Assembly (NCBI RefSeq): GCF_002025255.2
Contig: NZ_CP054587.1
Coordinates: 62,001 to 126,000, forward strand
DNA from: Halolamina sp. CBA1230
GTDB lineage: Archaea; Halobacteriota; Halobacteria; Halobacteriales; Haloferacaceae
Length of the DNA stretch: 64,000 nucleotides
Direction: 5' to 3'
Shown: in pieces, positions 41,211-50,686 of the stretch
Numbering within the stretch: position 1 is the stretch's first letter
Layout: every line of letters begins with the position of its first letter
Position numbers and translations under genes: made by a program
Notes under the pieces: generated by a model
What the model was told of the DNA's origin: nothing
Seen by the model: the letters and a program-made list of their open reading frames with translations, nothing else
Database searches by the model: none

Positions 41211-42113
41211 ATGAGCACACCGTTCGGCGGGGTCTACCCCGCCATGACCACTCCCTTCCGGGAGGACCGAAGCATCGACCACGACCGCCTTGCTGCCGAC
41301 GCCCAGCGCCTCGAAGCCGCCGGCGTCGACGGCCTCGTCCCCGTCGGCTCCACGGGCGAGTCCGCGACGCTGACCCACGACGAGCACGCACAGGTCGTCG
41401 AAACCGTCGTCGACGCCGTCGAGGACGTACCCGTTATCGCCGGTGCAGGGTCGAACGCGACCCACGAGGCCATCAGTCTCGCCGAGGACGCCGAAGCGGC
41501 CGGCGCCGACGCCATCCTGCTGATCTCGCCGTACTACAACAAGCCCGAGGCTGAGGGGTACATCGATCACTACCGCACCATCGCCGACAGCGTCGACCTG
41601 CCGGGGATCGTCTACAACGTTCCCTCGCGCACGGGCCGGAACGTCCCCGTCGACGTGGTGGCCGAACTCGCCGAGCACCCCAACGTCCAGGGGTACAAGG
41701 CCGCCAGCGGCGACCTCGGCCGCGTCTCCGAGGTGATCGAACGCACCCGCCACGAGGCGTTCTCGGTGCTCTCCGGCGACGACGGGCTCACACTGCCCAT
41801 CTGCTCGCTGGGTGGCACGGGGACGATCAGCGTCGTCGCCAACCTCGAACCCGAGCGCACCGGCGCGATGGTCGGCGCCGCGACGGCCGACGACATGGGC
41901 CGCGCCCGCGACCTCCACTACGAACTCGCGCCGCTGGTCCGCGAGCTGTTCACCGAGACCAACCCCATCCCCGTGACGGAGGCGATGGCGATCCGCGAGG
42001 ACCACCCGCCGTACGTTCGATCGCCGCTGACGCGGCTCTCGGAGGACTACCGCGAGCAACTCCGCGAGGTGCTGGCCGACCTCGCTGGCGACGCGCCGGA
42101 GGTGACCGCCTGA
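41211..42113 (+). CDS. dapA: 4-hydroxy-tetrahydrodipicolinate synthase
   Basis: A 300-residue TIM-barrel protein. N-terminal GVYPAMTTPF, GSTGESATLTHDEH, the active-site Tyr in LISPYYNKPE, and the Schiff-base Lys in VQGYKAASGDL are all present. It condenses pyruvate with aspartate semialdehyde. It is the first gene of the lysine run; about 250 bases upstream to the divergent NYN gene must hold the promoter. The stop overlaps dapB by one base. Confidence 0.93.
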   Translation: MSTPFGGVYPAMTTPFREDRSIDHDRLAADAQRLEAAGVDGLVPVGSTGESATLTHDEHAQVVETVVDAVEDVPVIAGAGSNATHEAISLAEDAEAAGADAILLISPYYNKPEAEGYIDHYRTIADSVDLPGIVYNVPSRTGRNVPVDVVAELAEHPNVQGYKAASGDLGRVSEVIERTRHEAFSVLSGDDGLTLPICSLGGTGTISVVANLEPERTGAMVGAATADDMGRARDLHYELAPLVRELFTETNPIPVTEAMAIREDHPPYVRSPLTRLSEDYREQLREVLADLAGDAPEVTA

Positions 42114-42901
42114 TGTCGACCACCGCCGACCCGACACGGATCGTCGTCACCGGTGCGACCGGCCGGATGGGCGAGGAACTGCTCGACGCTGCGGGCGACC
42201 GGGCCGACGTTCTGGTCGTCGCCGCCGTCTCCCGGACGCCCGGGTCCGTCACTGCCGAAGCCGCGGTCGGAACGCACCTCGACGCGACGCTTTCCGACGA
42301 GGAGCACGTCGACGCTGTCGTCGACTTCACCGCGCCGGAAGCGACGGCCGAGTACGCCGAGGTCGCCGCCGACCACGGCGTCGCGTTCGTCACCGGCACG
42401 ACGGGGCTGGAGGGCCACGACGCCGACCCGCTCGGTGCGCTCGACGCTGCGAGCGAGTCGGTGGCGGTGCTCCACGCCAGCAACTTCTCGCGAGGGATCG
42501 CCGTGCTCCGGGGAGCGATCCGGGAGGCTGCGGCCTCGCTGCCGGGGTACGACGTGGAGGTCACGGAGACCCACCACGACGGCAAGCGCGACGCGCCCAG
42601 CGGCACCGCACGCACGCTCGTCGAAGACGTTCAGGACGAACGCCCGGATCTGACCGAGCGCCAGCACGGCCGCGAGGGCGAGCAGCCCCGCGACGCCGAC
42701 GAGATCGGCGTCCACGCCCGCCGCGCCGGCGACGTGACCGGCGAGCACGAAGTGCTGTTCGCGGGCAACCGCGAGACCCTCTCGCTGTCGCACTCGGCGG
42801 GCGACCGCGGCGTGTTCGCCGAGGGGGCGCTCGACGCCGCCGTCGCCCTCGTGGATCGTGAGCCCGGCCGCTACCAGTTCGCTGAACTACTGGGGGAGTA
42901 A
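42113..42901 (+). CDS. dapB: 4-hydroxy-tetrahydrodipicolinate reductase
   Basis: A 262-residue protein. The NAD(P)H-binding loop is VVTGATGRMGEELL, then VVDFTAPEATAEYAEVA and VTGTTGL. The catalytic motif is ETHHDGKRDAPSGTA. It reduces the DapA product to tetrahydrodipicolinate. The start is fixed by the TGATG overlap with dapA; dapD starts 11 bases after the stop. Confidence 0.93.
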   Translation: MSTTADPTRIVVTGATGRMGEELLDAAGDRADVLVVAAVSRTPGSVTAEAAVGTHLDATLSDEEHVDAVVDFTAPEATAEYAEVAADHGVAFVTGTTGLEGHDADPLGALDAASESVAVLHASNFSRGIAVLRGAIREAAASLPGYDVEVTETHHDGKRDAPSGTARTLVEDVQDERPDLTERQHGREGEQPRDADEIGVHARRAGDVTGEHEVLFAGNRETLSLSHSAGDRGVFAEGALDAAVALVDREPGRYQFAELLGE

Positions 42902-42912
42902 CCACGCTACCA

Positions 42913-43746
42913 ATGAGCCTCGAAACCGAGATCTCGGAGCTGTGGAACCGCTACGAAGACGGACTGACCGCTGAGGAGGCGGGCAGCAGCGAACTGGAGA
43001 CGCTCGACGCGTTCCTCGCCGCGCTCGAAGCGGGGGAGTACCGCGCCGCCGAGAAAGTCGGGCCCGCGGAGTGGGAGGCCGTCGAGTGGGTGAAGCGCGG
43101 CGTCCTGCTCAACTTCGGCCTGCGCGAGACCACGCCCCGGACGTACGGCGGCGTCGACTACTACGACGTGCTCCCGCTGCGCTCGACCGACGACCTCGCG
43201 GACCGCAGCGCGCGCAACACGCCGGACGGAACGGTCCTCCGCCCGGGATCCTACCTCGGCGAGGACGTGATCATGATGTCGCCCAGCTTCGTCAACATCG
43301 GCGCGTACGTCGGCGACGACAGCCTCGTCGACTCCAACGACGTGGTGGGCTCCTGCGCCCAGATCGGCGACGGTGTCAAGATCGGCGCCAACACGCTGAT
43401 CGGCGGCGTGCTCGAACCCGTCGAGGACGCGCCGGTGGTCGTCGAGGACGGCGTCTCGCTCGGCGCCGGCTGTCGGGTCACCTCGGGGTTCGTCGTCGGC
43501 GAGAACGCCGTCGTCGGCGAAGACACGCTGCTGACCCCGCGGATTCCGGTTTACGACCTCGTCGAGGAGGAGGTCCACTACGGCCGGCTGCCGCCGGAGC
43601 GCCGTGCGTTCCAGCGCTACGTCGAGTCCTCCGTCTCCGAGGAGGCGCTGATCCCCGGGAAGGCGTACAAGCCCGCGGTCGTCGCCACGAGTCTTGAGGA
43701 GGAGACGCTGGAGGCGACCCAGCGCGAAGGAGCGCTCCGGGAATGA
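42913..43746 (+). CDS. dapD: Tetrahydrodipicolinate N-succinyltransferase
   Basis: A 277-residue acyltransferase. The N-terminal ~85 residues are helical. The left-handed beta-helix of hexapeptide repeats runs from VLRPGSYLGEDVIMMSPSF through GSCAQIGDGVKIGANTLIGG to GVSLGAGCRVTSGFVVGENAVVGEDT. It commits the pathway to succinylated intermediates, rather than acetylated ones or direct dehydrogenation. The end overlaps lysA by four bases (ATGA). Confidence 0.92.
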   Translation: MSLETEISELWNRYEDGLTAEEAGSSELETLDAFLAALEAGEYRAAEKVGPAEWEAVEWVKRGVLLNFGLRETTPRTYGGVDYYDVLPLRSTDDLADRSARNTPDGTVLRPGSYLGEDVIMMSPSFVNIGAYVGDDSLVDSNDVVGSCAQIGDGVKIGANTLIGGVLEPVEDAPVVVEDGVSLGAGCRVTSGFVVGENAVVGEDTLLTPRIPVYDLVEEEVHYGRLPPERRAFQRYVESSVSEEALIPGKAYKPAVVATSLEEETLEATQREGALRE

Positions 43747-45038
43747 GCTCTGACGAGCGCACGGACGAAACCGACGGCGGTCCGGCAGTCCGCCGGCTCA
43801 CGGACTGGGACGGCGACCGCCTCGACGAACTGGCTGACGAGTACGGGACGCCGCTGTACGTGTTCGACCCCGTACGGGTCCGCGAGAACTGCCGGCGGCT
43901 CCGGGCGGCGTTCCCCGACGCCGAGATCCAGTACGCCGCGAAGGCTCACACCGCCCGCGAGACGCTCCGGACCGTCCACGACGAGGGGCTGGCGATCGAG
44001 TGCGCCTCGGCGGGTGAGGTCCGGCGCGCGCTCGATGCGGGCGTTCCCGGCCGGGACGTGACCTACACCGCGGTCAACCCACCTGCCCGCGACCTCGAGG
44101 TGGTGGTCGACGCGTGGCGGTCGAACCCGGAGCTCACGATCACCGCCGGCGCCGCGAACACGGTCGACCGCCTCGAAGAACGGGGGTTCGACGGCCGCCT
44201 GCGTCTCCGCGTCAACCCCGGCGTCGGCGCCGGCCACCACGAGAAGGTGGTGACGGGCGGCCACCCCAAGTTCGGCGTCGGGCTCGACCGCGCGCCGGCG
44301 CTCGCGGCGCGTGCGGCCGACACCTTCGAGTTCGCGGGGATCCACGCCCACGCCGGCTCCGGGATCTCGGGTGAGGACCTCGCGGACCACCGCGAACTGG
44401 TCCGCCGGCTGGGCGACCTCGCCCGCGACCTCGAAGCGGACGGGATCCCTGTCGAGACGGTCGACGTCGGCGGCGGCTTCGGCGTCCCGTACCGCGAGGA
44501 GGCGCCGGCGCTGGACCTCGACGCGGTCGCAGAGGCGACCCGCGAGGCGCTCGGGGAGATCGACGGTCGACTCGCGGTCGAACCCGGCCGCTACGTCGTC
44601 GCCGACGCGGGGGTCCTGCTGACTCGGGTGAACACCGTGAAGGAGGCGCCGTCGACCGTCGTCGCGGGCGTCGACGCCGGGATGACGACGCTGCTGCGCC
44701 CGGCGATGTACGACGCCTACCACGCGGTTCGGAACCCGGACGCAATAGGCCAGGAACGTGACACGGTCGGCGTCACGATCGCCGGCCCGGTGTGTGAGAC
44801 CGCCGACCTGCTCTGTGAGAACCGGCCGCTGCCCAGGCCCGAACGCGGCGACCTGCTCGCGGTCGGCAACGCCGGCGCGTACGGCTACGAGATGGCCTCG
44901 ACGTACAACTCCCGCCCTAGGCCAGCGGAGGTGACGCTCGACGGCGAGCTGCTCCGCCGGCGCGAGACGCTCGCGGACGTGAGCCGGTTCGACCGGGCGA
45001 AAGACTCGACCCCGCGGCGCCCGGAGGAGGAGCCATGA
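43743..45038 (+). CDS. lysA: Diaminopimelate decarboxylase
   Basis: A 431-residue PLP enzyme of the alanine-racemase-like barrel type. The PLP Lys is in IQYAAKAHT. HAGSGISG, VDVGGGFGVPY and the substrate-site EPGRYVV are present, and the active-site Cys is in GPVCETADLL. It makes L-lysine from meso-diaminopimelate. In the run it precedes dapF and dapE, so gene order does not follow reaction order. It overlaps dapF by four bases. Confidence 0.93.
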   Translation: MSSDERTDETDGGPAVRRLTDWDGDRLDELADEYGTPLYVFDPVRVRENCRRLRAAFPDAEIQYAAKAHTARETLRTVHDEGLAIECASAGEVRRALDAGVPGRDVTYTAVNPPARDLEVVVDAWRSNPELTITAGAANTVDRLEERGFDGRLRLRVNPGVGAGHHEKVVTGGHPKFGVGLDRAPALAARAADTFEFAGIHAHAGSGISGEDLADHRELVRRLGDLARDLEADGIPVETVDVGGGFGVPYREEAPALDLDAVAEATREALGEIDGRLAVEPGRYVVADAGVLLTRVNTVKEAPSTVVAGVDAGMTTLLRPAMYDAYHAVRNPDAIGQERDTVGVTIAGPVCETADLLCENRPLPRPERGDLLAVGNAGAYGYEMASTYNSRPRPAEVTLDGELLRRRETLADVSRFDRAKDSTPRRPEEEP

Positions 45039-45994
45039 GCGCGGTCGCTTTCGAGAAGTACGACGGCGCGGGCAACGACTTCGTGGTGGTTGACGTCGAC
45101 GGCGATTCGGTCGAGGACCGTGCCGCGTTCGCCCGCGTCCACTGCGACCGCGAGCTCGGCGTCGCGGACGACTCCGGCACGCGCCACGGCGCCGACGGCG
45201 TCCTCTTCCTTTCGCTCGAGGAGGGCGCCGACCCGTCGCGGGTGACGATGACGCTGATCCAGCCCGACGGCTCGATCGCGGAGATGTGCGGCAACGGTGC
45301 GCGCTGTGTGGCCGCGTGGGCCGCCGACCGATCCGGGGAGTCGACGTTCGACATCGAGACGCCCGCCGGCACTCGCCGCGCGGTCGTCGACGACGACACA
45401 GTCGCCGTGGAGATGGGCGTGCCGACGGTCGCCCCCGAGGACGTCCCGCTCGCGGGTGACGAACCGCTGATCGACGACACGCTCGACGAACTCGACGGGA
45501 CGCCTGCCGTGAATCTCGACGTGACGGCGGTGAACACCGGCGTCCCCCACGCGGTCGCCTTCGTCGACGACGTGGACGACGTGGCGATCGACGCCGTCGC
45601 GCCGCCGATCCGCCACGCCGAGGCGTTCCCGGAGGGTGCGAACGTGACGTTCGCCTCGCCCGACGACGATGGGTTCCGCCAGCGCACCTACGAGCGCGGC
45701 GTCGAAGGGGAGACTCGGGCCTGCGGCACGGGCGCGGTCGCGGTCGCCGCGGCGGCGAAGCGGCTCGGCCGCCTCGGGACCGACGAGGAGTGGATCACCG
45801 TCACCCCGCCGGGCGGCGATCTCGCCGTCTCGGTGCCCGACGACCGCCCGGCACGGCTGCGTGGCCCCGCCGAGAAGCGGTTCGCGGGGGAGCTACCCGT
45901 CCCCGAGGACGACCGCCTCGCCGGCATTACCGGCGAGGCCGCGCTCGGCGCGGACCGCGTCGACGACGCATCGAGCGGGGGGGCCGAGCAGTGA
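45035..45994 (+). CDS. dapF: Diaminopimelate epimerase
   Basis: A 319-residue protein. YDGAGNDFVVVDVDG starts the first half of the pseudo-symmetric fold. The two catalytic Cys are in EMCGNGARC and TRACGTGAVA. It converts LL- to meso-diaminopimelate. It is about 40 residues longer than bacterial DapF, the extra lying in an acidic tail (ADRVDDASSGG). It overlaps the next gene by four bases with a GTG start. Confidence 0.93.
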   Translation: MSAVAFEKYDGAGNDFVVVDVDGDSVEDRAAFARVHCDRELGVADDSGTRHGADGVLFLSLEEGADPSRVTMTLIQPDGSIAEMCGNGARCVAAWAADRSGESTFDIETPAGTRRAVVDDDTVAVEMGVPTVAPEDVPLAGDEPLIDDTLDELDGTPAVNLDVTAVNTGVPHAVAFVDDVDDVAIDAVAPPIRHAEAFPEGANVTFASPDDDGFRQRTYERGVEGETRACGTGAVAVAAAAKRLGRLGTDEEWITVTPPGGDLAVSVPDDRPARLRGPAEKRFAGELPVPEDDRLAGITGEAALGADRVDDASSGGAEQ

Positions 45995-47160
45995 GTTTCG
46001 ACCCCGTCACGTTCCTCGAACGGGCCGTACAGGACGACTCGACCGAGGGGGTGAGCGGCACCCGCGACCTGCTGATCGACACACTCCGTGAGGCGGGACA
46101 CGACCCACGGGTCGACGCCGCCGGGAACGTCCGGGCCAGCCGTGGCTCCGGATCACCCCACCTCGTCTTCAACACCCACGTCGACACTGTCGCACCGCAC
46201 CTCCCTTTCGAGCGTGAGGGTGACAGGATCCGCGGGCGCGGCGCCTGCGATGCGAAGGGGCCGCTGGCCGCGCTGCTGTCGGGCTTTCTCGACGCCGAGA
46301 TCGGGCAGGGAACGCTCACGCTCGCGGTCACGCCCGACGAGGAGACGCTCTCGACCGGCGCGCACGCGCTGCTGACCGGCGAAGTGGTCCCCGGCGGCCC
46401 GGGCGAGACGGGCGAGAGCGTCGATCCACTCCCGGCGGCCGACCCCGAACCGGACGCCTACGTCGTCGGCGAGCCGACGGGGCTCGACGTCTGCACCGCC
46501 GCACGCGGGCGGTTCGAGGGGACGGTGACCGTCGAGGGTGTCGCGGCCCACGCCGCCAGCCCCGGTTCGGGCGTGAACGCCGTCTCGGCGGCTGGTCGGC
46601 TGCTGGGAGCGCTGGAGTCGTTCGAGAACGTCGACGCTCACCCGCAGTTGGGCGCGGCGACGCTAGTCCCCACGGGGATCGACGGTGGCGAGTCGTCGAA
46701 CCAGGTGCCCGCCCGCTGTGCGATCACGATCGACCGACGGAGCGTTCCCCCGGAGACGGCCGAGGGGTTCCGTGCAGCGCTCGAAACACACCTCTCGGGC
46801 GTGCTCGGCGGCGACGCCGCCGAGCTGTCGGTATCGCTGACCGAGCGGGAGACGCCGTTCCTCGAAGCGTTCGCGACCGACACCGACGAGCCGGTCGTCG
46901 ACGCCATCGCGGATGCGGCCGCGAGCGCGAGCGAGGCGGCGGGGCTGGGCGAACGCGGCGAGGTCCGGCCGTTCGGCGCGGCGACGGAGGCGTCGTACTT
47001 CGCGCCCGCCCCGACGGTGGTGTTCGGTCCCGGCCACCTCGCGGACGACGACGGGGCGGTCGCCCACGCGGAACGGGAGTACGTCGACGCCGCGTCGGTG
47101 CGGGCGGCGGCGACGGCGGTTCGGGAAGCGGCGGAGCGGCTGCTGGACGGCGGCGGGTAG
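45991..47160 (+). CDS. dapE: M20-family succinyl-diaminopimelate desuccinylase
   Basis: A 389-residue metallopeptidase-fold protein with GTG start (SFDPVTFLERAVQDD). Zn ligands appear in VFNTHVDTV and RGACDAKGPLAALL, the general base in TPDEETLSTG, and the dimerisation lid in GVAAHAASPGSGVN. Substrate cannot be told from sequence alone (M20 members also include ArgE), but the place at the end of the dap run makes DapE most likely. The GTG start overlaps the dapF stop. Confidence 0.88.
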   Translation: MSFDPVTFLERAVQDDSTEGVSGTRDLLIDTLREAGHDPRVDAAGNVRASRGSGSPHLVFNTHVDTVAPHLPFEREGDRIRGRGACDAKGPLAALLSGFLDAEIGQGTLTLAVTPDEETLSTGAHALLTGEVVPGGPGETGESVDPLPAADPEPDAYVVGEPTGLDVCTAARGRFEGTVTVEGVAAHAASPGSGVNAVSAAGRLLGALESFENVDAHPQLGAATLVPTGIDGGESSNQVPARCAITIDRRSVPPETAEGFRAALETHLSGVLGGDAAELSVSLTERETPFLEAFATDTDEPVVDAIADAAASASEAAGLGERGEVRPFGAATEASYFAPAPTVVFGPGHLADDDGAVAHAEREYVDAASVRAAATAVREAAERLLDGGG

Positions 47161-47231
47161 TTCTCACCCCGACGGCGACGGAATCGAGCGTCACACGCGG
47201 GTTTTTGTCCGAGCCCTGTGTTCCCTAGGGC

Positions 47232-47666
47232 GTGACTCGGTTCGTCGACGGCACCCGACTGGGCCGGGTGCTCGCGCTGGTGGTCGCCTCGACGCTCGCG
47301 CTGACCGCGAGCTTCGTGGGTATCGTCGCGCTGGTCCGCGGCGAGGTCCGGGGGATGGGCGGGCGCCTGCCGATCTACGCGGCGACGACAGCGCTCGTGT
47401 TCGTCGGCGGGGTGGTCGGGTTCGAGCCCCGCTATCGGGGGACGCGCTCGCTCAGTTCGGCCACCGTTGTCGCGGTCGCCGCGCTGCTGGTCACCGGGCT
47501 CGGGAGTGAGGGGCTCGTCTACGCGTGGGACCACCCCGCCGACGTGTTCGAGATCCAGCTGCTGGGCTACCTGCTGTCGGCGGCGCTGATGGGCACGGGG
47601 GTCGGCTACTGGTCGGTTCGGAACCTCGACGTGCTGCGGGCAGGTGGGCTGAGGGACGCGCTGTGA
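47232..47666 (+). CDS. Four-helix membrane protein of unknown function
   Basis: A 144-residue protein, GTG start (TRFVDGTRLGRVLALVV). Four hydrophobic segments cover most of the length: residues about 12-36, 48-65, 75-95 and 112-132. No conserved motif is recognised. It follows dapE by 71 bases and could be read through from it, but the function is unrelated as far as I can see. Confidence 0.7.
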   Translation: MTRFVDGTRLGRVLALVVASTLALTASFVGIVALVRGEVRGMGGRLPIYAATTALVFVGGVVGFEPRYRGTRSLSSATVVAVAALLVTGLGSEGLVYAWDHPADVFEIQLLGYLLSAALMGTGVGYWSVRNLDVLRAGGLRDAL

Positions 47667-47762
47667 CCGCCAACGCCCGAAATTGGTGGAATTTCTGGCC
47701 TGTGCCCGTCGTGGAGGATTCACTGCGAGTGGCTTATGTGGATGGGGCAAAACGCTACCCGT

Positions 47763-48560
47763 ATGAGTGAGGATGGGACCCCGAACGGGCGGCCAGTGCT
47801 GGGGACGCTGCTCGACCCGTCGGGCGACTCACAGGCACGCGAACTCTCGCTGGCGCTGGCGCGGGAGGCGGGCGAGCCCGTCCGCTTCCTCTCACCGCTT
47901 CGTGCCCCCGACACACAGGGGGTATCAGCGCCCGCGACGCCGGCCGACGGTCCGCCGGTTCGGTTCGCGTGCACCGAACGCACGGCCGGGACGGGGCGAT
48001 CGCCGGCCGACATCGTCGCGGCGGACGCGACCGAAGTGGGCGCCGACGTCGTGACGCTCGAACGCCCGGCCTCGGAGTCCTCCGGCGCGGGGATCCGCCG
48101 CGGGACGACCGACCGGATCGTCGCCAACAGCCCGGTCGACACCGTCGTCGCCAACGGCTGTGGCGACCTGGAGGGGCTGGCGTCGATCCTCGTCCCCGTC
48201 TCCGGCGGCCCCCACACCGAACTCACGGTGCGGGTGGCCCGGGCGCTGGCCGAGCACGAGAACGCCTGGATCGAACTGTTCACGGTCGTTCCCGAGGACG
48301 CCGACGCGGACCAGCGCTCCGAGGGCGCGGAGCATCTCGCGGAAGCGCGCCGCTGTCTCGGCGAGTTCGAGGAGTTCGACACGTGGCTGTATGAGGCCGA
48401 CGACCCCGCGGCCGCGATCGCCGAGCAGTCGGCGTACTACGACGCCGTCGTGATCGGCGCGCCGACGGAGAGCCGGCTGAAGCGGATCGTGTTCGGCTCG
48501 ACGCCCGACAGCGTCGACGAACGCGTCGATATCCCCGTGATCACCGCGGCCTCGAAGTAG
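47763..48560 (+). CDS. Universal stress protein (UspA) family
   Basis: A 265-residue protein starting MSEDGTPNGRPVLGTLLDPS. It appears to hold two Usp-like halves. The second is clearer: LASILVPVSGGPHTELTVRVARALAEHENAWIELFTVVPED, and at the end YYDAVVIGAPTESRLKRIVFGSTPDSVDERVDIPVITA, which is the GxxxxxxxxxxGS/T nucleotide-binding region. The first half lacks that loop. Usp proteins bind ATP or act as dimers in stress survival. A TATA-like CTTATG sits about 30 bases before the ATG. Confidence 0.85.
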   Translation: MSEDGTPNGRPVLGTLLDPSGDSQARELSLALAREAGEPVRFLSPLRAPDTQGVSAPATPADGPPVRFACTERTAGTGRSPADIVAADATEVGADVVTLERPASESSGAGIRRGTTDRIVANSPVDTVVANGCGDLEGLASILVPVSGGPHTELTVRVARALAEHENAWIELFTVVPEDADADQRSEGAEHLAEARRCLGEFEEFDTWLYEADDPAAAIAEQSAYYDAVVIGAPTESRLKRIVFGSTPDSVDERVDIPVITAASK

Positions 48561-48785
48561 CTACCCGAGGAACAGGTCGACCATGTTCCCCGAACTAGTC
48601 CCCTTGTACAGCTCCGAGTAGCCACAGTTCGAGCAGGTCACCACCTTGAAGCTGCGGTTCTGGACGTCGAACATCTTCGAGAGCCCCGTCCCACTGGTGG
48701 CGATCTCGTCGATCTCCGTCTCGCTGTGACCACATTTCGGGCAGCCGCTCTCGTCGTCGCCGAGGTCGTCGGTCGGAGGGCACAT
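48561..48785 (-). CDS. Small zinc-ribbon nucleic-acid-binding protein
   Basis: A 74-residue protein starting MCPPTDDLGDDESGCPKCGH. Two CxxC knuckles (GCPKCGHSETEIDEI and VVTCSNCGYSELYKG) form a rubredoxin-like zinc ribbon. The spacer with GLSKMFDVQNRSF is typical of a small family (zinc_ribbon_13-like) found in bacteria and archaea. Function unknown. It is convergent with the Usp gene with no gap. Confidence 0.85.
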   Translation of the reverse strand: MCPPTDDLGDDESGCPKCGHSETEIDEIATSGTGLSKMFDVQNRSFKVVTCSNCGYSELYKGTSSGNMVDLFLG

Positions 48786-48868
48786 ACGACCCCTCGTTAG
48801 ACCGAGGCCAGCAAAAAACTACCCCAGACGCCGAAACCGATTTCGGGAGCGCGCCCCGTCCTCGAACC

Positions 48869-49108
48869 ATGCCCGCCGCTGGAGCGCTGTTCGCCCTCCT
48901 GCTCGTCGCGTCGATCGCTGGGACGATCGGGCTCTGGTACGTGATCGACCGCGAGACCGACGACAACCCGCGGATGGATTGGTCCGACGCCGAACGCGCG
49001 GTGCGCCAGGACACCGACGAGAGTGGCGAGAGCGACGCCCGAACCGACGTTGGTGACGACTGGGGGAGTGACGCGGAGTGGGGTGTCGAAACGGACGATC
49101 GGCGGTAG
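48869..49108 (+). CDS. Small single-helix membrane protein
   Basis: A 79-residue protein starting MPAAGALFALLLVASIAGTI. One membrane helix (residues 3-24) precedes an acidic polar tail (DRETDDNPRMDWSDAERAVRQD). No family recognised. It lies in the gap between the zinc-ribbon gene and purB, facing purB. Confidence 0.6.
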   Translation: MPAAGALFALLLVASIAGTIGLWYVIDRETDDNPRMDWSDAERAVRQDTDESGESDARTDVGDDWGSDAEWGVETDDRR

Positions 49109-49117
49109 CGCAGGCGG

Positions 49118-50509
49118 CTACCCGTCCAGTTCGTCGACCAGGTCGTCGGCGACGCCGGTGTAGCCCGCGGGCGTGAGGTCGCGGAGCTCCTGCCGAACGT
49201 CCTCGTCGACGTCGAGGTCGTCGAACAGCTCCCGGAAGTCGGCGAGCGTCACCCGGCGGCCGCGGGTGAGCTCCTTCACGCGCTCGTACGCCTCGGTGTC
49301 GCCCTCGCGGCGGAGGATCGTCTGGACCGCCTCGCCGATGATCTCGGGGGTGTTCTCGAGCTCCTCGCGCATCACCTGCTCGTTGGGGACGACTTTCCCG
49401 AGCCCGGCGGCGGTCTTCCGGTAGCCGAGCAGGCAGTGGGCGAACGAGGCGCCGACGTTGCGCTTCACGGTGGAGTCCGAGAGGTCGCGCTGGAGCCGGG
49501 AGGAGGTGACGTAGTCACGGAGGAAGGTGAGGTCCGAGTTCGCCTTCGAGAGGTTCCCCTCGCTGTTCTCGAAGTCGATGGGGTTCACCTTGTGGGGCAT
49601 CGTCGACGACCCCGTCTCGGAGTTCTCGCTCTCCTGGCCGAGGTAGCGGTCCGACACGTAGCGCCAGATATCCCGGTCGAGGTCGAGCAGGACGTTGTTC
49701 ACGCCCGAGAGCGCGTCGAACAGCGCCGCGAGATCGTCACAGGGGTTGATCTGCGTGGCCAGCGGTGTGTGCTCGAGGCCGAGACTGTGGACGAACGCCG
49801 TCGAGAACGCGCGCCAGTCGATGTCGGGGTAGGCGGCGACGTGGGCGGCGTACGTTCCCGAGGCGCCGGCGAGCTTCCCGGAGAGCTCGTCGGCTGCCTC
49901 TCGGACGCGTGCCTCCGCGCGGCCGAGGCGGGCGGCGAACACGGCCATCTCCTTGCCGAACGTCGTCGGCGTCGCGGGCTGGCCGTGGGTGCGCGCGAGC
50001 ATCGGCACGTCGCGGTGGTCGCGGGCCATCGCAGTCAGCGATTCTCGCACGTCCTCGATCGCGGGCAGGAGTACGTCCTCGACGGCACCTTTCGCGTTCA
50101 GTCGGTGGGCGAGGTTGTTCACGTCCTCGCTGGTGAGCCCGAAGTGGATCCACGGGTGGAGGCGCTCGGGCGTCTCGGTCCGGAGGAAGTACTCGACCGC
50201 TTTCACGTCGTGGTTGGTCGCCGCGAACTCGTCGGTGCCCTCCGTCTCGATCCGTTTCACCCGCGCGGCGTCGTCGGCGTCGAACTCGTCGACGACGTCA
50301 CAGAGGTGGCTGCGATCGGCAGTACTGACCTCGCAGTCGACGCCGTCGCGATCCGTCAGGGCGAGCAGGTACTCCACCTCGACGCGCAGGCGGGCCTCGA
50401 TCAGTGCGGCCTCGCCCGCGTACGGCACCAGATCCGCGGTCTTGCCGGCGTACCGGCCGTCGAGCGGCGAGACGGCCGCCAGCGGCGACTCCCGGGGGAG
50501 ATCGTGCAT
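49118..50509 (-). CDS. purB: Adenylosuccinate lyase
   Basis: A 463-residue protein. The start LAAVSPLDGRYAGKTADL is typical. The fumarase-superfamily signature is GSSTMPHKVNPIDFENSEG, and GLTSEDVNNLAHRLN and MLARTHGQPATPTTFGKEM are also present. The enzyme splits SAICAR and adenylosuccinate in purine synthesis. It is divergent from the transformylase fusion across 177 bases, so a shared purine-responsive control region is possible. Confidence 0.95.
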   Translation of the reverse strand: MHDLPRESPLAAVSPLDGRYAGKTADLVPYAGEAALIEARLRVEVEYLLALTDRDGVDCEVSTADRSHLCDVVDEFDADDAARVKRIETEGTDEFAATNHDVKAVEYFLRTETPERLHPWIHFGLTSEDVNNLAHRLNAKGAVEDVLLPAIEDVRESLTAMARDHRDVPMLARTHGQPATPTTFGKEMAVFAARLGRAEARVREAADELSGKLAGASGTYAAHVAAYPDIDWRAFSTAFVHSLGLEHTPLATQINPCDDLAALFDALSGVNNVLLDLDRDIWRYVSDRYLGQESENSETGSSTMPHKVNPIDFENSEGNLSKANSDLTFLRDYVTSSRLQRDLSDSTVKRNVGASFAHCLLGYRKTAAGLGKVVPNEQVMREELENTPEIIGEAVQTILRREGDTEAYERVKELTRGRRVTLADFRELFDDLDVDEDVRQELRDLTPAGYTGVADDLVDELDG

Positions 50510-50686
50510 GGCGAACGCTCGCCCGGGCAGTCACAAAACCCTGCCGGAGCACCGCCGCCCGTGTCGCACTTCCGTGCATACGTGTGGCGCTCGACGGACG
50601 AATCACCTCCGAATCTATGCTCGAACGTGGTTATCGTCGCTCGCACGATCGCAACGCTCTTTGCGCGTTCGGCCCCGGAGACGCAC

